Positions 8,572-17,908 of a stretch of DNA of 64,000 nt are shown here, piece by piece (position 1 is the stretch's first letter; every line of letters starts with the position of its first letter). The stretch lies in contig CAWDXO010000015.1 in NCBI GenBank assembly GCA_963806335.1, forward strand, positions 1 through 64,000, read 5' to 3'. The DNA is from Palsa-504 sp963806335 (GTDB lineage Bacteria; Actinomycetota; Actinomycetes; Streptosporangiales; Streptosporangiaceae). Made by a program: the position numbers and the translations under genes. The notes under the pieces are model-generated. The model saw nothing but the letters and a program-made list of their open reading frames with translations. It had not been told where the DNA came from and searched no databases.

Positions 8572-9417
8572 TTACCGGCGCTCGCGCGAGGGCGCTCCAT
8601 CACTGCTACGGAAACCACCGGAGTGCTGCACAACGTCGGGCGCGCCGTACTGACTCGTGGCCGGACCGCCGCTACGCGCGCCGGCCTGGGCCAGCGCGGC
8701 CGGCATCGGCGGCTGGGAAGCCGAGCCCATCGTGGGGAAGGTTCCGCTATCGGTGACGCCCGCTTCCAGGTCACGCAGTTGGCCTTCGAGGTACGCCTTC
8801 AGCCTGCTGCGGTACTCGCGCTCGAACGCGCGCAGGTCATCGACCCGGCGCTCGAGCTCCTCACGGGTCTGGACCAGTGAGCCCATCGCCTGACGGTGCC
8901 GCTCCTGCGCGTCGCGCTCAAGGCTCTCGGCCCGGGCTCGGGCGTCACCGGTGATCTGCTCCGCCTGGCGCCTGGCCTTGGTGAGCACCTCGTCTGCCTC
9001 ACGGCGAGCACGGCCCAAGGTCTCGTCGGCTTCCCGGCGGGCGTCCGCGATCGCCTGGTCGGCGGTCTGCTGCGCCAGCGAGAGCACGCGGGCGGCCGTG
9101 TCCATGTTGTCCTCGATGTGCGGCATCCCGCCCATCATCACCGGCTCAGGCTGCCGGCGCTCCGGCTCGACACGCGGTTCTGGAGCCATCATCTCGGGCT
9201 TCGGGTCGGACAGCGGAGAGCTCAATGCGGGCATGGCCGACTTGCCGCGCAGGCTTTCCGCCAGCTTGGCGCGGAGTTCTTCATTCTCCTGGATCAGCCG
9301 GTCGAGCTCGGCCTCGACCTCGTCGAGGAAGGCGTCAACCTCTTCCTCGTCGTAGCCGGGCCGCAGCCTGGTCGTACTGAACTGCTTATTCCGCACATCC
9401 GCGGGCGTCAGCGGCAT
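8572..9417 (-). CDS. wag31: Polar growth / septum-site protein Wag31 (DivIVA)
   Basis: Coiled-coil scaffold that marks cell poles and directs peptidoglycan synthesis in actinobacteria. The frame is open to 9492, but the DivIVA signature begins at MPLTPADVRNKQFSTTRLRP, so I choose the ATG at 9417, with AGGAG six bases upstream. This gives 281 residues. The N-terminal membrane-binding DivIVA domain (about residues 1-60, ending DAFLDEVEAELDRLIQENEELR) is followed by a variable linker. A long helical coiled coil (about 115-220) has repeated ADEVLTKARRQAEQ-type heptads. The C-terminal ~50 residues are Gly/Ser/Ala rich. It follows yggT on the same strand at the 3' end of the dcw cluster. Confidence 0.95.
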   Translation of the reverse strand: MPLTPADVRNKQFSTTRLRPGYDEEEVDAFLDEVEAELDRLIQENEELRAKLAESLRGKSAMPALSSPLSDPKPEMMAPEPRVEPERRQPEPVMMGGMPHIEDNMDTAARVLSLAQQTADQAIADARREADETLGRARREADEVLTKARRQAEQITGDARARAESLERDAQERHRQAMGSLVQTREELERRVDDLRAFEREYRSRLKAYLEGQLRDLEAGVTDSGTFPTMGSASQPPMPAALAQAGARSGGPATSQYGAPDVVQHSGGFRSSDGAPSRERR

Positions 9418-9466
9418 CTCGTCTCCTCGGCGCACTTGGACCGTGTTCCTCACGACCGTACCTGAA

Positions 9467-9754
9467 TCAGAGGTGCGGCACGACCACTTCAAGCAGGATG
9501 AGAATCACGATAAACAGAACCATGAAGCTGAGGTCCATGGCTACCATACCGAGCCGGAGTGGCGGTATGAATCGGCGCAGGAATTTTAGTGGTGGATCTG
9601 TAACCGTGAAGATACCCTCGGCTACTACAAGGATGATGCCTGACGGGCGCCACTCACGAGCGAAAACCTGTATCCAGCCGAAGATCATCCTGCCGATGAG
9701 GACGACAAGATAGATCGTCAGGACATAGAAGAGGACTTCCCTCAGGTACTGCAC
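9467..9754 (-). CDS. YggT family membrane protein
   Basis: A 95-residue protein with two hydrophobic segments (about residues 6-26 and 68-90) and the family signature TDPPLKFLRRFIPPLRLGMVAMD between them. YggT proteins are small inner-membrane proteins of unknown molecular function, found between sepF and divIVA in most actinobacteria and Gram-positives, as here. The gap to wag31 is only 49 bp, so co-transcription is likely. Confidence 0.92.
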   Translation of the reverse strand: MQYLREVLFYVLTIYLVVLIGRMIFGWIQVFAREWRPSGIILVVAEGIFTVTDPPLKFLRRFIPPLRLGMVAMDLSFMVLFIVILILLEVVVPHL

Positions 9755-9828
9755 GAGTCCACTGGTCCTTAGTGCCGATCCGGGCCGACACGGTCACTGA
9801 TCAGCGTCACGTCACCACTGCTGGCCGA

Positions 9829-10329
9829 CTAGCTCTGGTTGAAGAAGCCGCGCTCTGCGATGCGAGCCTTGTCTTCCGCCGTCACCTCAACGTTCGCCGG
9901 GGATAGCAGGAAGACCTTATTAGTCACACGCTCGATACTCCCGCGCAAGCCGAAGATCAAGCCGGCCGCGAAGTCGACCAGACGCTTTGCGTCGCTATCG
10001 ACCATCTCGGTCAGGTTCATGATCACCGGAGTGCCTTCGCGGAAGTGTTCCCCAATAGTACGAGCTTCATTGTAAGTGCGAGGGTGCAGTGTCGTGATCC
10101 GGGCCAGATCGGTGGTCTGCGGCACGTGCTCCGCACGCCAGTCGGCGGCCTGGTAGCCGACGTAGTCGGGCTGGCCAGGGCGCGCATCGGCTTCATCCGA
10201 CACCTCAGGGCCGTCCGCCTGCTCGTCGTAGTCCTCGTACTCCCCGTAGGAGTCAAACTTTTCGTTGTAGCGGTGGTCATCCTCCACGAGGCCGAGGTAG
10301 ACCGCCATCTTTCGCATGGCACTGGCCAT
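9829..10329 (-). CDS. sepF: Cell division protein SepF
   Basis: FtsZ-binding membrane tether for the Z-ring. The 166-residue protein has the short N-terminal amphipathic segment MASAMRKMAVYLGLVEDD that inserts into the membrane. An acidic linker follows (about 25-60), then the globular SepF domain (about 75-166) with PRTYNEARTIGEHFREG, VIMNLTEMVDSDAKRLVDFAAGL and GSIERVTNKVFLLSPANVEV. Length and domain order are normal. Start M1 is used; the second Met at residue 5 is equally possible. Actinobacteria lack FtsA, so SepF with Wag31 supplies this tether. Confidence 0.95.
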   Translation of the reverse strand: MASAMRKMAVYLGLVEDDHRYNEKFDSYGEYEDYDEQADGPEVSDEADARPGQPDYVGYQAADWRAEHVPQTTDLARITTLHPRTYNEARTIGEHFREGTPVIMNLTEMVDSDAKRLVDFAAGLIFGLRGSIERVTNKVFLLSPANVEVTAEDKARIAERGFFNQS

Positions 10330-10391
10330 CCTTCAGTCCTCCCAACCTGAAACCCGTCTTTGCCAGCCGTTTCGGCTTCACGCGTGGGACA

Positions 10392-11096
10392 TTACCTGAC
10401 ACGAGGCCCGCGATCGCCGAGCAACGCCGTACCGATTCGTAGGTGTGTCGCGCCCGCCTCCACGGCGGCCTCAAGATCACCACTCATGCCGGCCGATATC
10501 ACGGTGGCGGACGGCCGCACGGCCCGCACCGCCTCGGCGCTATCGAGCAGCCTCGCGAACGCGTCGGCGGGTGCCATCCCGAGCGGGGCGATAGCCATCA
10601 CGCCGCCGAGGACCAGGCCGGGCTCGGCCTCCAGCGCTTCGGCCAGCGCAGGAACCTCGCCAGCCGGAGCCCCACCCCGGGCCGGGTCGCCGTCCAGGCT
10701 GACCTCGATGAGGCCGTCGATGACCCGCTCAGCGCGGCGGGCGGCCTGACCGAGCGCGCGGATCAGTCGCAGCCGGTCCACGGAGTGCACGACATGGGCG
10801 TACCGAACCACACTGGCGGCCTTGTTCGTCTGCAGCTGCCCGATGAAGTGCCAGGTGAGATTCAGGTCGGCGCACTGCACGGCCTTCGGCGCGGCCTCGG
10901 CATCGCGGTTCTCGCCGACGTCGGACAGGCCAAGCTCGCTCAGCAGCCGGACGTCGGAAGCGGGACGCGTCTTGGTCACGGCGATCAGCGTGATATCGCC
11001 GGGATCCCGTCCGGCCGCCGCACAGGCCTTGGCGATCCGGCGTCGCACATCGGCCAGCCGCGCGGCGAGTTCCTCCCGCCGAGGTGAATCGGTCAC
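10392..11096 (-). CDS. yggS: YggS family pyridoxal-phosphate homeostasis protein
   Basis: PLP-binding protein of the alanine-racemase-like TIM-barrel fold that buffers pyridoxal phosphate. The 234-residue sequence has the PLP-lysine motif LIAVTKTRP at about residues 37-45, the next conserved block GENRDAEAAPK, WHFIGQLQTNKA at about 82-93, and the phosphate-binding end SAGMSGDLEAAVEAGATHLRIGTALLG. The GTG start at 11096 overlaps the true ftsZ stop by four bases (GTGA). That supports translational coupling and the frame I propose for the end of ftsZ. The laccase-domain gene pgeF (yfiH) that usually lies between ftsZ and yggS is absent. Confidence 0.92.
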   Translation of the reverse strand: MTDSPRREELAARLADVRRRIAKACAAAGRDPGDITLIAVTKTRPASDVRLLSELGLSDVGENRDAEAAPKAVQCADLNLTWHFIGQLQTNKAASVVRYAHVVHSVDRLRLIRALGQAARRAERVIDGLIEVSLDGDPARGGAPAGEVPALAEALEAEPGLVLGGVMAIAPLGMAPADAFARLLDSAEAVRAVRPSATVISAGMSGDLEAAVEAGATHLRIGTALLGDRGPRVR

Positions 11097-12690
11097 TTCA
11101 GGAAGTCGGGGACATCCAGGTCGTCGTCTTCTTCGAACACGACCGGGCGGCGCCGGGTGGTGGCGACATCGAAGGTCTTCGAGCCCGTGTCGGCGTGCGC
11201 CGGCCGGTACCCGGCCGGTTCAGCCGCGTCCGGCAAGACCGCGGTAACGCGCTCCGGCCGGCCTGCTTCGGTCCTGGGGACCTCGTCGCCGGCCCGGGGC
11301 TCGTCTCGCCCACGGGTGAACCGGCTGGCCCGGTGGCTCCGCCGTCCACCACCGGCGCGCCGAGCACCATGCCGGGACCGTGCGCGGCCGGCGCCGCGCC
11401 CGTATCGAGGGCGGCGGAGGGCCTGAACCCATTGCTGGCTGCGGCCACCGAGGGCTTCGGGTCCCCGCTGAACCCTCCGGTCCGCCCGCTTTCCGCGGCG
11501 GCCACGTCGGGGACGGCTCCGGGCCGGGGTACCGGGTCAGCTGACCGCGGCTGGCTGACCTCGGCGGCCTGGCCGGCCCCGGCTCCGGCTCCGGCTCCGG
11601 CGGACGCCGTCCCGGCCGAGGCGAACCCACTCGTGCCCTGGGTCCTGTCCGCACTGAAGGAGGAGCTTCCGTTGCCCGAAAAGCCGGCGCCGGCGGAATC
11701 GGCGGCGCTAGCACTGGTGGCACCGCCAGTCCGTCCTCCCGTCCGGTTCTCGTCAAGGCCGGCCGCGATGACCGTCACCCGCACCTCGTCACCGAGGGCG
11801 TCGTCGATGACCGCGCCGAAGATGATGTTGGCATCGACCGCGGCGGAATTGGACACGAGCTGAGCGGCCTCGTTGATCTCGAACAGCCCGAGATCGGAAC
11901 CGCCCTGGATGGACAGCAGCACCCCGTGGGCACCGTCGATGCTCGCCTCGAGCAACGGACTGGAGATCGCCATCTCCGCCGCCGCCACCGCGCGGTCGTC
12001 GCCGCGGGAGGAGCCGGTACCCATCAGGGCCGAGCCCGCGCCCGACATCACGGATTTCACGTCGGCGAAGTCCAGGTTGATCAACCCGGGCGTGGTGATG
12101 AGGTCGGTAATGCCCTGGACGCCGGAGAGCAGTACCTGGTCCGCGGCCTTGAACGCGTCCAGGACGCTCACGTGCCGGTCCGAGATTGACAGCAGGCGGT
12201 CGTTGGGGATGACGATCAGCGTGTCGACCTCGCTGCGCAGCCGCTCGATGCCGGCTTCGGCCTGCACGATACGCCGCTTGCCCTCGAATCCGAACGGCCT
12301 GGTGACCACGCCTATCGTGAGCGCCCCGAGCGAGCGGGCCACGCCCGCCACCACTGGGGCGCCGCCGGTCCCCGTGCCGCCGCCCTCGCCGGCCGTGACG
12401 AAGACCATGTCCGCCCCCTTGAGGACCTCCTCGATCTCCTCGCGATGGTCCTCGGCTGCCTTGCAGCCCACATCGGGGTTGGCGCCGGCGCCCAGTCCCC
12501 TGGTCAGCTCACGGCCGACATCAAGCTTGACGTCGGCATCGCTCATAAGCAGCGCCTGCGCGTCAGTGTTGATCGCGATGAACTCGACGCCCCTGAGTCC
12601 CTCTTCGATCATGCGATTGACGGCGTTGACGCCGCCACCGCCGATTCCGACGACCTTGATAACCGCCAGATAGTTCTGCGGTGCTGCCAC
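11093..12690 (-). CDS. ftsZ: Cell division GTPase FtsZ, frame broken in the C-terminal linker
   Basis: Tubulin-like GTPase that forms the Z-ring. The GTPase domain is intact: GIGGGGVNAVNRM (residues 15-27), the tubulin signature GEGGGTGTG (101-109), the T7 loop NLDFADVKSVM and the C-terminal subdomain up to about residue 320 (AAGLDENR). A Gly/Ala/Pro linker of about 190 residues follows, long for the family. In the frame of the GTPase domain the protein ends at 11098 with an Arg/Thr-rich tail lacking the conserved peptide. In the neighbouring frame the sequence reads RRPVVFEEDDDLDVPDFLK then TGA at 11093-11095, the conserved FtsZ tail that binds SepF. A shift of one base near 11250-11340 restores it. 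Start is GTG at 12690. The 288-bp leader region upstream carries a promoter. Confidence 0.93.
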
Positions 12691-12887
12691 GAGGAAGGTA
12701 CCTTTCCGCTCGTTTTACTTCTGCCATCTCGGCGGGTTCTAATTTCCGCCGATCATGGCCCTGGGCTTGGGAAACCTTCGCCCTGCCGGATGACGCGGAA
12801 TTCACCGCCAGGGGCAATCTCCGTCACCATCAGGTTTCACCTTCAGGTTAAGATTTAGAGTTTTTACCGTCCGCACGATTGATACGG

Positions 12888-12916
12888 ACAGTAGGGTCGG
12901 ACGGCACCCGGGTCAA
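12888..12916 (-). promoter_or_regulatory. ftsZ promoter, sigma-70 type
   Basis: On the minus strand TTGACC (12916-12911) and TACTGT (12893-12888) are separated by exactly 17 bp, a good match to the actinobacterial housekeeping consensus TTGACN-N17-TANNNT. Transcription would start near 12881, leaving a leader of about 190 bases before the ftsZ GTG. Actinomycete ftsZ genes are known to have their own promoters between ftsQ and ftsZ. Confidence 0.7.
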
Positions 12917-12978
12917 CTAACCACGCAAGAACCGGTCAGCGTGTCGCGGATCGGCGGGCCTTGGGACATCGGCGCACA

Positions 12979-13854
12979 TCACTTGGTCGTCAGGGTCCCC
13001 GGCGCGCTCACGTCGTAGTAATGCGATCCGGTCCGCTCCAGGACGGTAAGCTCCTGCGCTTTAGCCGCCGCCCGGTCGGTTCCGCCCCACACGACCGTTA
13101 TTCCGCCGGAAAGCCGCAGCGTGACCTGGTCCGGCGAGGGCGCCGTGACCGATTCCACCGTGTGCAGCAGCCGAGCAGGCAGGCTGCGGAGCACGGCCGC
13201 AGCCGCGGCCAGATCCGGGTCGCCCTGCAGCGCGGCCGCGCCCGCCTGGTCGGGATAGAGCGGAAGGCCCGCGGGCTGGCGGGCCGCCCACCGCACGATC
13301 ACGCCGTCGGCGTCGACGAGGTCGAATCCGCCGTCCGGCGCCACGACAGCCAGGGCCGGCGTCCGCTCGCGGACCACGATGACCACCCGGTCCGGCCAGG
13401 ACCTGGTGACCTGCACGCTCAGCACCTGCCTGATCCCCACGACCCGAGCCGCGATATGTCCGGTGTTCACGCGGATCAGCGGCGTGCCCGGCTCGACCGC
13501 GGCGACGGCGAGAACTTCCGATCTCGGCACGATGCGCGTGCCGGTGACGACGACCGAGCGGACCACGAGCAGCCGTGACCCGAACAAGGCCCAGGCCGCG
13601 AACGCGACCAGGCCGGCCAGCGCGAGCGCGACGAACGCGGCGCGCCACGAACGGCGGCGCCGCCCCGGCTTCCCGCGCCGGGGCCGCGATCGCGCGGCAG
13701 GCTCGGTCACCGGGACGATCACGCCCCCGGTGACCTCGTCATCACCCGAGACGATCTCGCCATAGACCGTATTCGCACCAGAAGCCGGGCTACTACCAGC
13801 GGCCCCGTAGCGCGAGGATTTGCCCTTTCGGGATGAGCCGCTGGTCCTGGTCAC
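12979..13854 (-). CDS. ftsQ: Cell division protein FtsQ (DivIB)
   Basis: Bitopic divisome protein. The 291 residues comprise a basic cytoplasmic N-terminus of about 70 residues, one transmembrane helix (about 73-92, AAFVALALAGLVAFAAWALF), the POTRA domain (about 96-165, VVRSVVVTGTRIVPRSEV ... RSWPDRVVIVVRERTP) and the FtsQ beta domain to the end. It overlaps murC by four bases (GTGA), as in other actinobacterial dcw clusters, so the two are likely to be translationally coupled. Nothing unusual is seen. Confidence 0.94.
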   Translation of the reverse strand: MTRTSGSSRKGKSSRYGAAGSSPASGANTVYGEIVSGDDEVTGGVIVPVTEPAARSRPRRGKPGRRRRSWRAAFVALALAGLVAFAAWALFGSRLLVVRSVVVTGTRIVPRSEVLAVAAVEPGTPLIRVNTGHIAARVVGIRQVLSVQVTRSWPDRVVIVVRERTPALAVVAPDGGFDLVDADGVIVRWAARQPAGLPLYPDQAGAAALQGDPDLAAAAAVLRSLPARLLHTVESVTAPSPDQVTLRLSGGITVVWGGTDRAAAKAQELTVLERTGSHYYDVSAPGTLTTK

Positions 13855-15263
13855 TCGCGTCGCCCCCCGAGGACCTCGACCAGCTGCGGACCGAGCTTGG
13901 TGACGTCCCCGGCCCCCATGGTCAGCACCACGTCGCCCGGCTTGGCGATCCTGGCCACCAGCTCGGCCACCCGTCCCCGGTCAGGCACGAACCGCGCCTG
14001 CCCGCCTGGGACCGCGTCCACGACGAGCTGGCCCGTCACGCCCGGCTCCGGGTCCTCCCGCGCGGCGTATACGTCGAGCACGACGGCCTCGTCGGCGAGA
14101 CCGAGCGCGACGCCGAACTCCTCGGCGAAGATCCTGGTCCGGCTGAACAAGTGCGGCTGGAAGATGGCGATGACCTGGCCGCCGTCCGCGATGTCCCTGG
14201 CCGCCCGCAGGTCGGCGGCGAGCTCGGTCGGATGATGGGCGTAGCTGTCCAGCACCCGTACCCCGCCTGCCTCGCCTTTGAGCTCCATCCGGCGCCGCGC
14301 GCCCCGGTAGCCGGCGAGGGCCGCCGCCACCCGCGGCGGCGCGAAGCCGAGTTCGACGGCCGCGGCGAAGGCGGCGGTGGCGTTCAGCGCGTTGTGATGG
14401 CCCGGGACCCGCACGGTCAGCTGGGACATAATTTCTCCGAACGGGGTGTGGTCAGCGCTGACGGAGAAAGTGACCGCCATCCCGCGGGACCGAACATCGC
14501 CGAGACAGTAGTCAGCCTGGCGTGACTCGCCGTAGCGGCGGACGCGCGCGGGGTCGAGGCGAGCGGCCACGGCCCCGGCCCCCGGATCGTCCGCGCAGGT
14601 CAGTACCATGCCGCTGACGCGCTGGCCGAACGTGGTGAACGCAGCCTCGATGTCGGCCAGGCCCGCGTAGTTGTCCAGGTGGTCAGCCTCGACGTTGGTG
14701 ATGATGGCCACGTCGGGCGAGAGCAGGAGAAACGACCCGTCGCTTTCGTCGGCCTCGGCGACGAAGTCCAGGCCGGCGCCGTCCTCCGCGCCGAGCCCGG
14801 TTTCCGTCAGGATCCCGCCGATGACGTAACCGGGATCGGCCCCGCACTCGCGGAGCACCGTGGTGAGCATGGAGGTCGTGGTGGTCTTCCCGTGCGTGCC
14901 CGCGACCGTGATCACCCGCCGTCCGGCCATGACCGAGGCCAGCGCGGCGGCCCGGTGCAGCACCCGCATCCCGCGCCGGGTGGCCTCGGTCAACTCCGGG
15001 TTGTCCGCGCGGATAGCGCTCGAGACCACCAGCGTGTCTCCCGCGCCGAGGAGGCCCAGGTTGGCGGCGGCATGCCCGATGTGCGCGCTGGCGCCCAGCG
15101 CCACCAGCTCGTCAAGCAACGCCGACGGCATGGCGTCACTGCCCGACACGGAGATGCCCCGGGCCAGCATGATCCGGGCGATGCCCGACATACCCGCGCC
15201 GCCGAGGCCGACGAAATGCACCCGCCCGAGCTGGGCGGCGGGTACCGGTTCAGCCGCCGTCAT
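13851..15263 (-). CDS. murC: UDP-N-acetylmuramate--L-alanine ligase
   Basis: Adds the first residue, L-Ala, to UDP-MurNAc. Seen: N-terminal nucleotide fold GLGGAGMSGIARI (about residues 19-31), Mur-ligase ATP loop AGTHGKTTTT (121-130), the middle-domain motif EADESDGSFL and NVEADHLDNY, and the C-terminal domain with DSYAHHPTELAADL and FQPHLFSRT. The frame is open to 15293, but the two upstream ATGs lie inside murG. The ATG at 15263, four bases after the murG stop, gives a standard N-terminus (470 residues). Placement between murG and ftsQ matches Mycobacterium-type clusters; in Streptomyces coelicolor murC lies elsewhere. Confidence 0.95.
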   Translation of the reverse strand: MTAAEPVPAAQLGRVHFVGLGGAGMSGIARIMLARGISVSGSDAMPSALLDELVALGASAHIGHAAANLGLLGAGDTLVVSSAIRADNPELTEATRRGMRVLHRAAALASVMAGRRVITVAGTHGKTTTTSMLTTVLRECGADPGYVIGGILTETGLGAEDGAGLDFVAEADESDGSFLLLSPDVAIITNVEADHLDNYAGLADIEAAFTTFGQRVSGMVLTCADDPGAGAVAARLDPARVRRYGESRQADYCLGDVRSRGMAVTFSVSADHTPFGEIMSQLTVRVPGHHNALNATAAFAAAVELGFAPPRVAAALAGYRGARRRMELKGEAGGVRVLDSYAHHPTELAADLRAARDIADGGQVIAIFQPHLFSRTRIFAEEFGVALGLADEAVVLDVYAAREDPEPGVTGQLVVDAVPGGQARFVPDRGRVAELVARIAKPGDVVLTMGAGDVTKLGPQLVEVLGGRRE

Positions 15264-15267
15264 CAGC

Positions 15268-16392
15268 CTACTGAGCATCAGGCTGTTGAGCATGGGTGCC
15301 CTTCACGATCTCGATGACTGCCTCGGCGAGCCAGCGGTCCGCCTCGCCGCGGCCCAGCGCCGCGGCGGCCTCCGACATGTCCGCGACCTGGTCGATATTG
15401 ATCAGTACGGGCAGCAGGGTGTCACGGATCCACTCGGCGGTCAGCTCCGCGTCGGATACCAGCATGCCGCCCCCCCGCTGCACGATCGGCAGCGCGTTCA
15501 GCCGCTGCTCGCCGTTGCCGATGGGAAGTGGCACGTAGGCGGCGGGCAGGCCGACGGCAGTGAGCTCCGCACAGGTCATCGCGCCCGCCCGGCACAGCGC
15601 GAAGTCCGCCGCGGCGTACGCGAGGTCCATCCGGTCGATGTAGGGCGAGGCCACGTAGGGCACCCCACCCACCTCCCCTGCCCCCTTCTTTGTCACCGGG
15701 GCGTCGTGGCCGTTGCGTGGCCCGATGATATGCAGCACCTGGACGCCCGCGTCGCGCAGCCACCCGGCGGCACCGAACACCGCGGTGTTGATCGAGCGCG
15801 CCCCCTGGGATCCGCCGGTCACCAGCAGCACGGGCAGGTCGGGACGAAGGCCGAAATGCGTGCGCGCCTTGTCGCCGAGCCCCAGCCGGTCGAGCTCGGC
15901 GATCTCGCGCCTGATCGGGATGCCGAGATACTTGCCGTTCTTCAGCTGGGTGTCCGGATGGCCAGTGAACACGTGCGTGGTAAACCGGGCGCCGAGCCGG
16001 TTGGCCAGGCCGGCCTTGGGGTTGGCCTCGTGCACGACGATCGGGACCCTGCGGCGCCTGGCCGCCAGGTAGGCGGGCGTCGCGACGTACCCGCCGAACC
16101 CGACGAGCACCTCGGCTCCGGTCCGGTCGAGTGCGGCGGCGGCCGCGTTGATGGCGCCAGCCAGCCGGCCGGGGACCGTGAGCAACTTAGGCGTCACCGA
16201 CCTGGGCATCGGCACCGCCGGGATGAGCTCAAGGGCGTACCCGCGCAGCGGGATCAGCCGGGTCTCCAGGCCGCGCTCGGTGCCCAGGCAGGTGATCTCG
16301 GTGCCCGGGTCAATACGTCGCAGGGCGTCCGCCAGTGCTAGCGCTGGTTCGATATGGCCGGCGGACCCGCCGCCGGCAAGCAATACCCTCAT
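15268..16392 (-). CDS. murG: Lipid II synthase MurG (GlcNAc transferase)
   Basis: Transfers GlcNAc from UDP-GlcNAc to lipid I on the inner membrane face. The 374 residues are a GT28 protein with the N-terminal G-loop GGGSAGHIEPALALADAL (about residues 7-24), the second loop GFGGYVATPAYLAA with VHEAN after it, then GGSQGARSIN in the C-terminal domain. The UDP-binding region CRAGAMTCAELTAVGLPAAYVPLP is complete, and the conserved GNGEQRLNA follows. Length is normal. It ends four bases before the murC start and begins 26 bp after ftsW, so it is in the same operon. Confidence 0.95.
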   Translation of the reverse strand: MRVLLAGGGSAGHIEPALALADALRRIDPGTEITCLGTERGLETRLIPLRGYALELIPAVPMPRSVTPKLLTVPGRLAGAINAAAAALDRTGAEVLVGFGGYVATPAYLAARRRRVPIVVHEANPKAGLANRLGARFTTHVFTGHPDTQLKNGKYLGIPIRREIAELDRLGLGDKARTHFGLRPDLPVLLVTGGSQGARSINTAVFGAAGWLRDAGVQVLHIIGPRNGHDAPVTKKGAGEVGGVPYVASPYIDRMDLAYAAADFALCRAGAMTCAELTAVGLPAAYVPLPIGNGEQRLNALPIVQRGGGMLVSDAELTAEWIRDTLLPVLINIDQVADMSEAAAALGRGEADRWLAEAVIEIVKGTHAQQPDAQ

Positions 16393-16417
16393 GTCTCGTC
16401 CCTGAACTGCCGCAGCT

Positions 16418-17776
16418 TTATCGTCGGCGCTTTGATAGACCGAGCCAGCTTAGAACGCGCAGCGGCCAGCCGGGGCCACGTGCGGCCAAAGCCTCACGTG
16501 CACCTGGCTCGAGCCGGGCGAATGACATGAGCATGCCGAGGGCGACCAACGTCACCAACAAGGAGGACAGACCGGCCGACACCAGCGGCAGCGGCACCCC
16601 GGTGATGGGCAGGATCCCGATCACCGCGCCGATGTTCACCACGGCCTGCACGACGATCCACGCCGTGATGGCGGTCGCGCCGAGGCGGGAGAACAGGTCA
16701 GGCACGCGCCGGGCGATCCTGAGCCCGGCGAAGGCCAGGCCGCCGTACAGGAACGTCACGCACAGCGTGCCGACGAGTCCGAGTTCCTCCCCGATGATGG
16801 CGAAGATAAAGTCGGAGGTCGACTCGGGCACCCAGCCCCACTTTTCCCGGCTGGCGCCCAGGCCCACGCCGAAGATCCCGCCCGAGCCGATCGCGTACTT
16901 GCCCTGGATGTTCTGCATGTTGGGGCCCGTCGCGCCGCCCTGCGGATCGAGGTACCCGGCAAAGCGCTGGAAGCGGTATCTCGCCGAGACGATCATCAGC
17001 ACCATGGCCAGGGTGATCAGGATCACCAGGCCACCGAATACCCGCCCCGGTGTGCCGATGACCCAGAGCAACGTCAAGAAGATGATCAGCAGGATGAACG
17101 TGGTGCCCAGGTCGTCACCCGTCATCACGAGCAGGCACAGCAGGCCCGCGCCCGGCATGAGCGGCACGAGCATGTGCCGCCAGTCCGCGAGCTGGCCCAG
17201 CTTCTCCTTGCGGGCCAGCAGATCGGCCCCCCAGACCACCAGGGCGAGCTTGGCTACCTCCGACGGCTGGAACTGCTGGCCGCCGAGGGAAATCCAGCGC
17301 GCCGCGCCGTTCTGCGACACGCCGACGCCGCGGATCAGCGTGAGCCCGAGCCCGACCACCGCCACCGCGAGCAGGGGATAGGCAAAGGCACGGAACAGCC
17401 GCGGCGACGAGCGCGCCGCCAGCCACATCAGCGGCAGGCCGACGGCGGCCCCCAGCAGCTGCTTCTTGAAGTCGGAGTAGGGCGAAAGGCCCGCGGTCAG
17501 GTCGGCGACCGACGCCGTGGACTGGACCATGACCAGGCCCAGGCCGAGCAGCAGCGTGGTGATGCCGAGGACGAGATAGTAAGACGTCAGTGGCCGGTCG
17601 AGCAGCGCGCGCCACATCCCGATCCGGTCCCGCACGCCGCCGAGGCCGTGCGGGCGCAGTGCGTCGGCGTCCAGGTCCGGCAGGCCGTCACCATTCCCGT
17701 CGTCATAAACCTGGAGGCCGCCCGGGCCCGCGGCCGGGCGTTCGCCGAAGCCGACACCCGGCGCCGTTTGATGCAT
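16418..17776 (-). CDS. ftsW: SEDS-family peptidoglycan polymerase FtsW
   Basis: Septal peptidoglycan glycosyltransferase working with FtsI. The 452-residue sequence has a cytoplasmic N-terminus of about 60 residues, then about ten hydrophobic segments. SEDS signatures seen are GGQQFQPSEVAKLALVVWGADLLA (about 180), QNIQGKYAIGSGGIFGVGLG, the catalytic region ESTSDFIFAIIGEELGL (about 320) and the end block ITGVPLPLVSAGLSSLL. It is complete. In the usual cluster murD lies immediately upstream; here the upstream neighbour is an unrelated divergent gene, so ftsW must have its own promoter in 17777-17908. I see no clear -35/-10 pair there. Confidence 0.95.
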   Translation of the reverse strand: MHQTAPGVGFGERPAAGPGGLQVYDDGNGDGLPDLDADALRPHGLGGVRDRIGMWRALLDRPLTSYYLVLGITTLLLGLGLVMVQSTASVADLTAGLSPYSDFKKQLLGAAVGLPLMWLAARSSPRLFRAFAYPLLAVAVVGLGLTLIRGVGVSQNGAARWISLGGQQFQPSEVAKLALVVWGADLLARKEKLGQLADWRHMLVPLMPGAGLLCLLVMTGDDLGTTFILLIIFLTLLWVIGTPGRVFGGLVILITLAMVLMIVSARYRFQRFAGYLDPQGGATGPNMQNIQGKYAIGSGGIFGVGLGASREKWGWVPESTSDFIFAIIGEELGLVGTLCVTFLYGGLAFAGLRIARRVPDLFSRLGATAITAWIVVQAVVNIGAVIGILPITGVPLPLVSAGLSSLLVTLVALGMLMSFARLEPGAREALAARGPGWPLRVLSWLGLSKRRR

Positions 17777-17908
17777 GATCTAAGTCTGTTCGCCGGCCCG
17801 CGGCAAGACCGGGACATCCGTCGCGTGTCGCCATAGATTTAACCGCGGGTCTAGGTACGGCTGGGCCGACTGCTGACCAGACTCGCTTATCTGACATGAT
17901 GTGACCCA

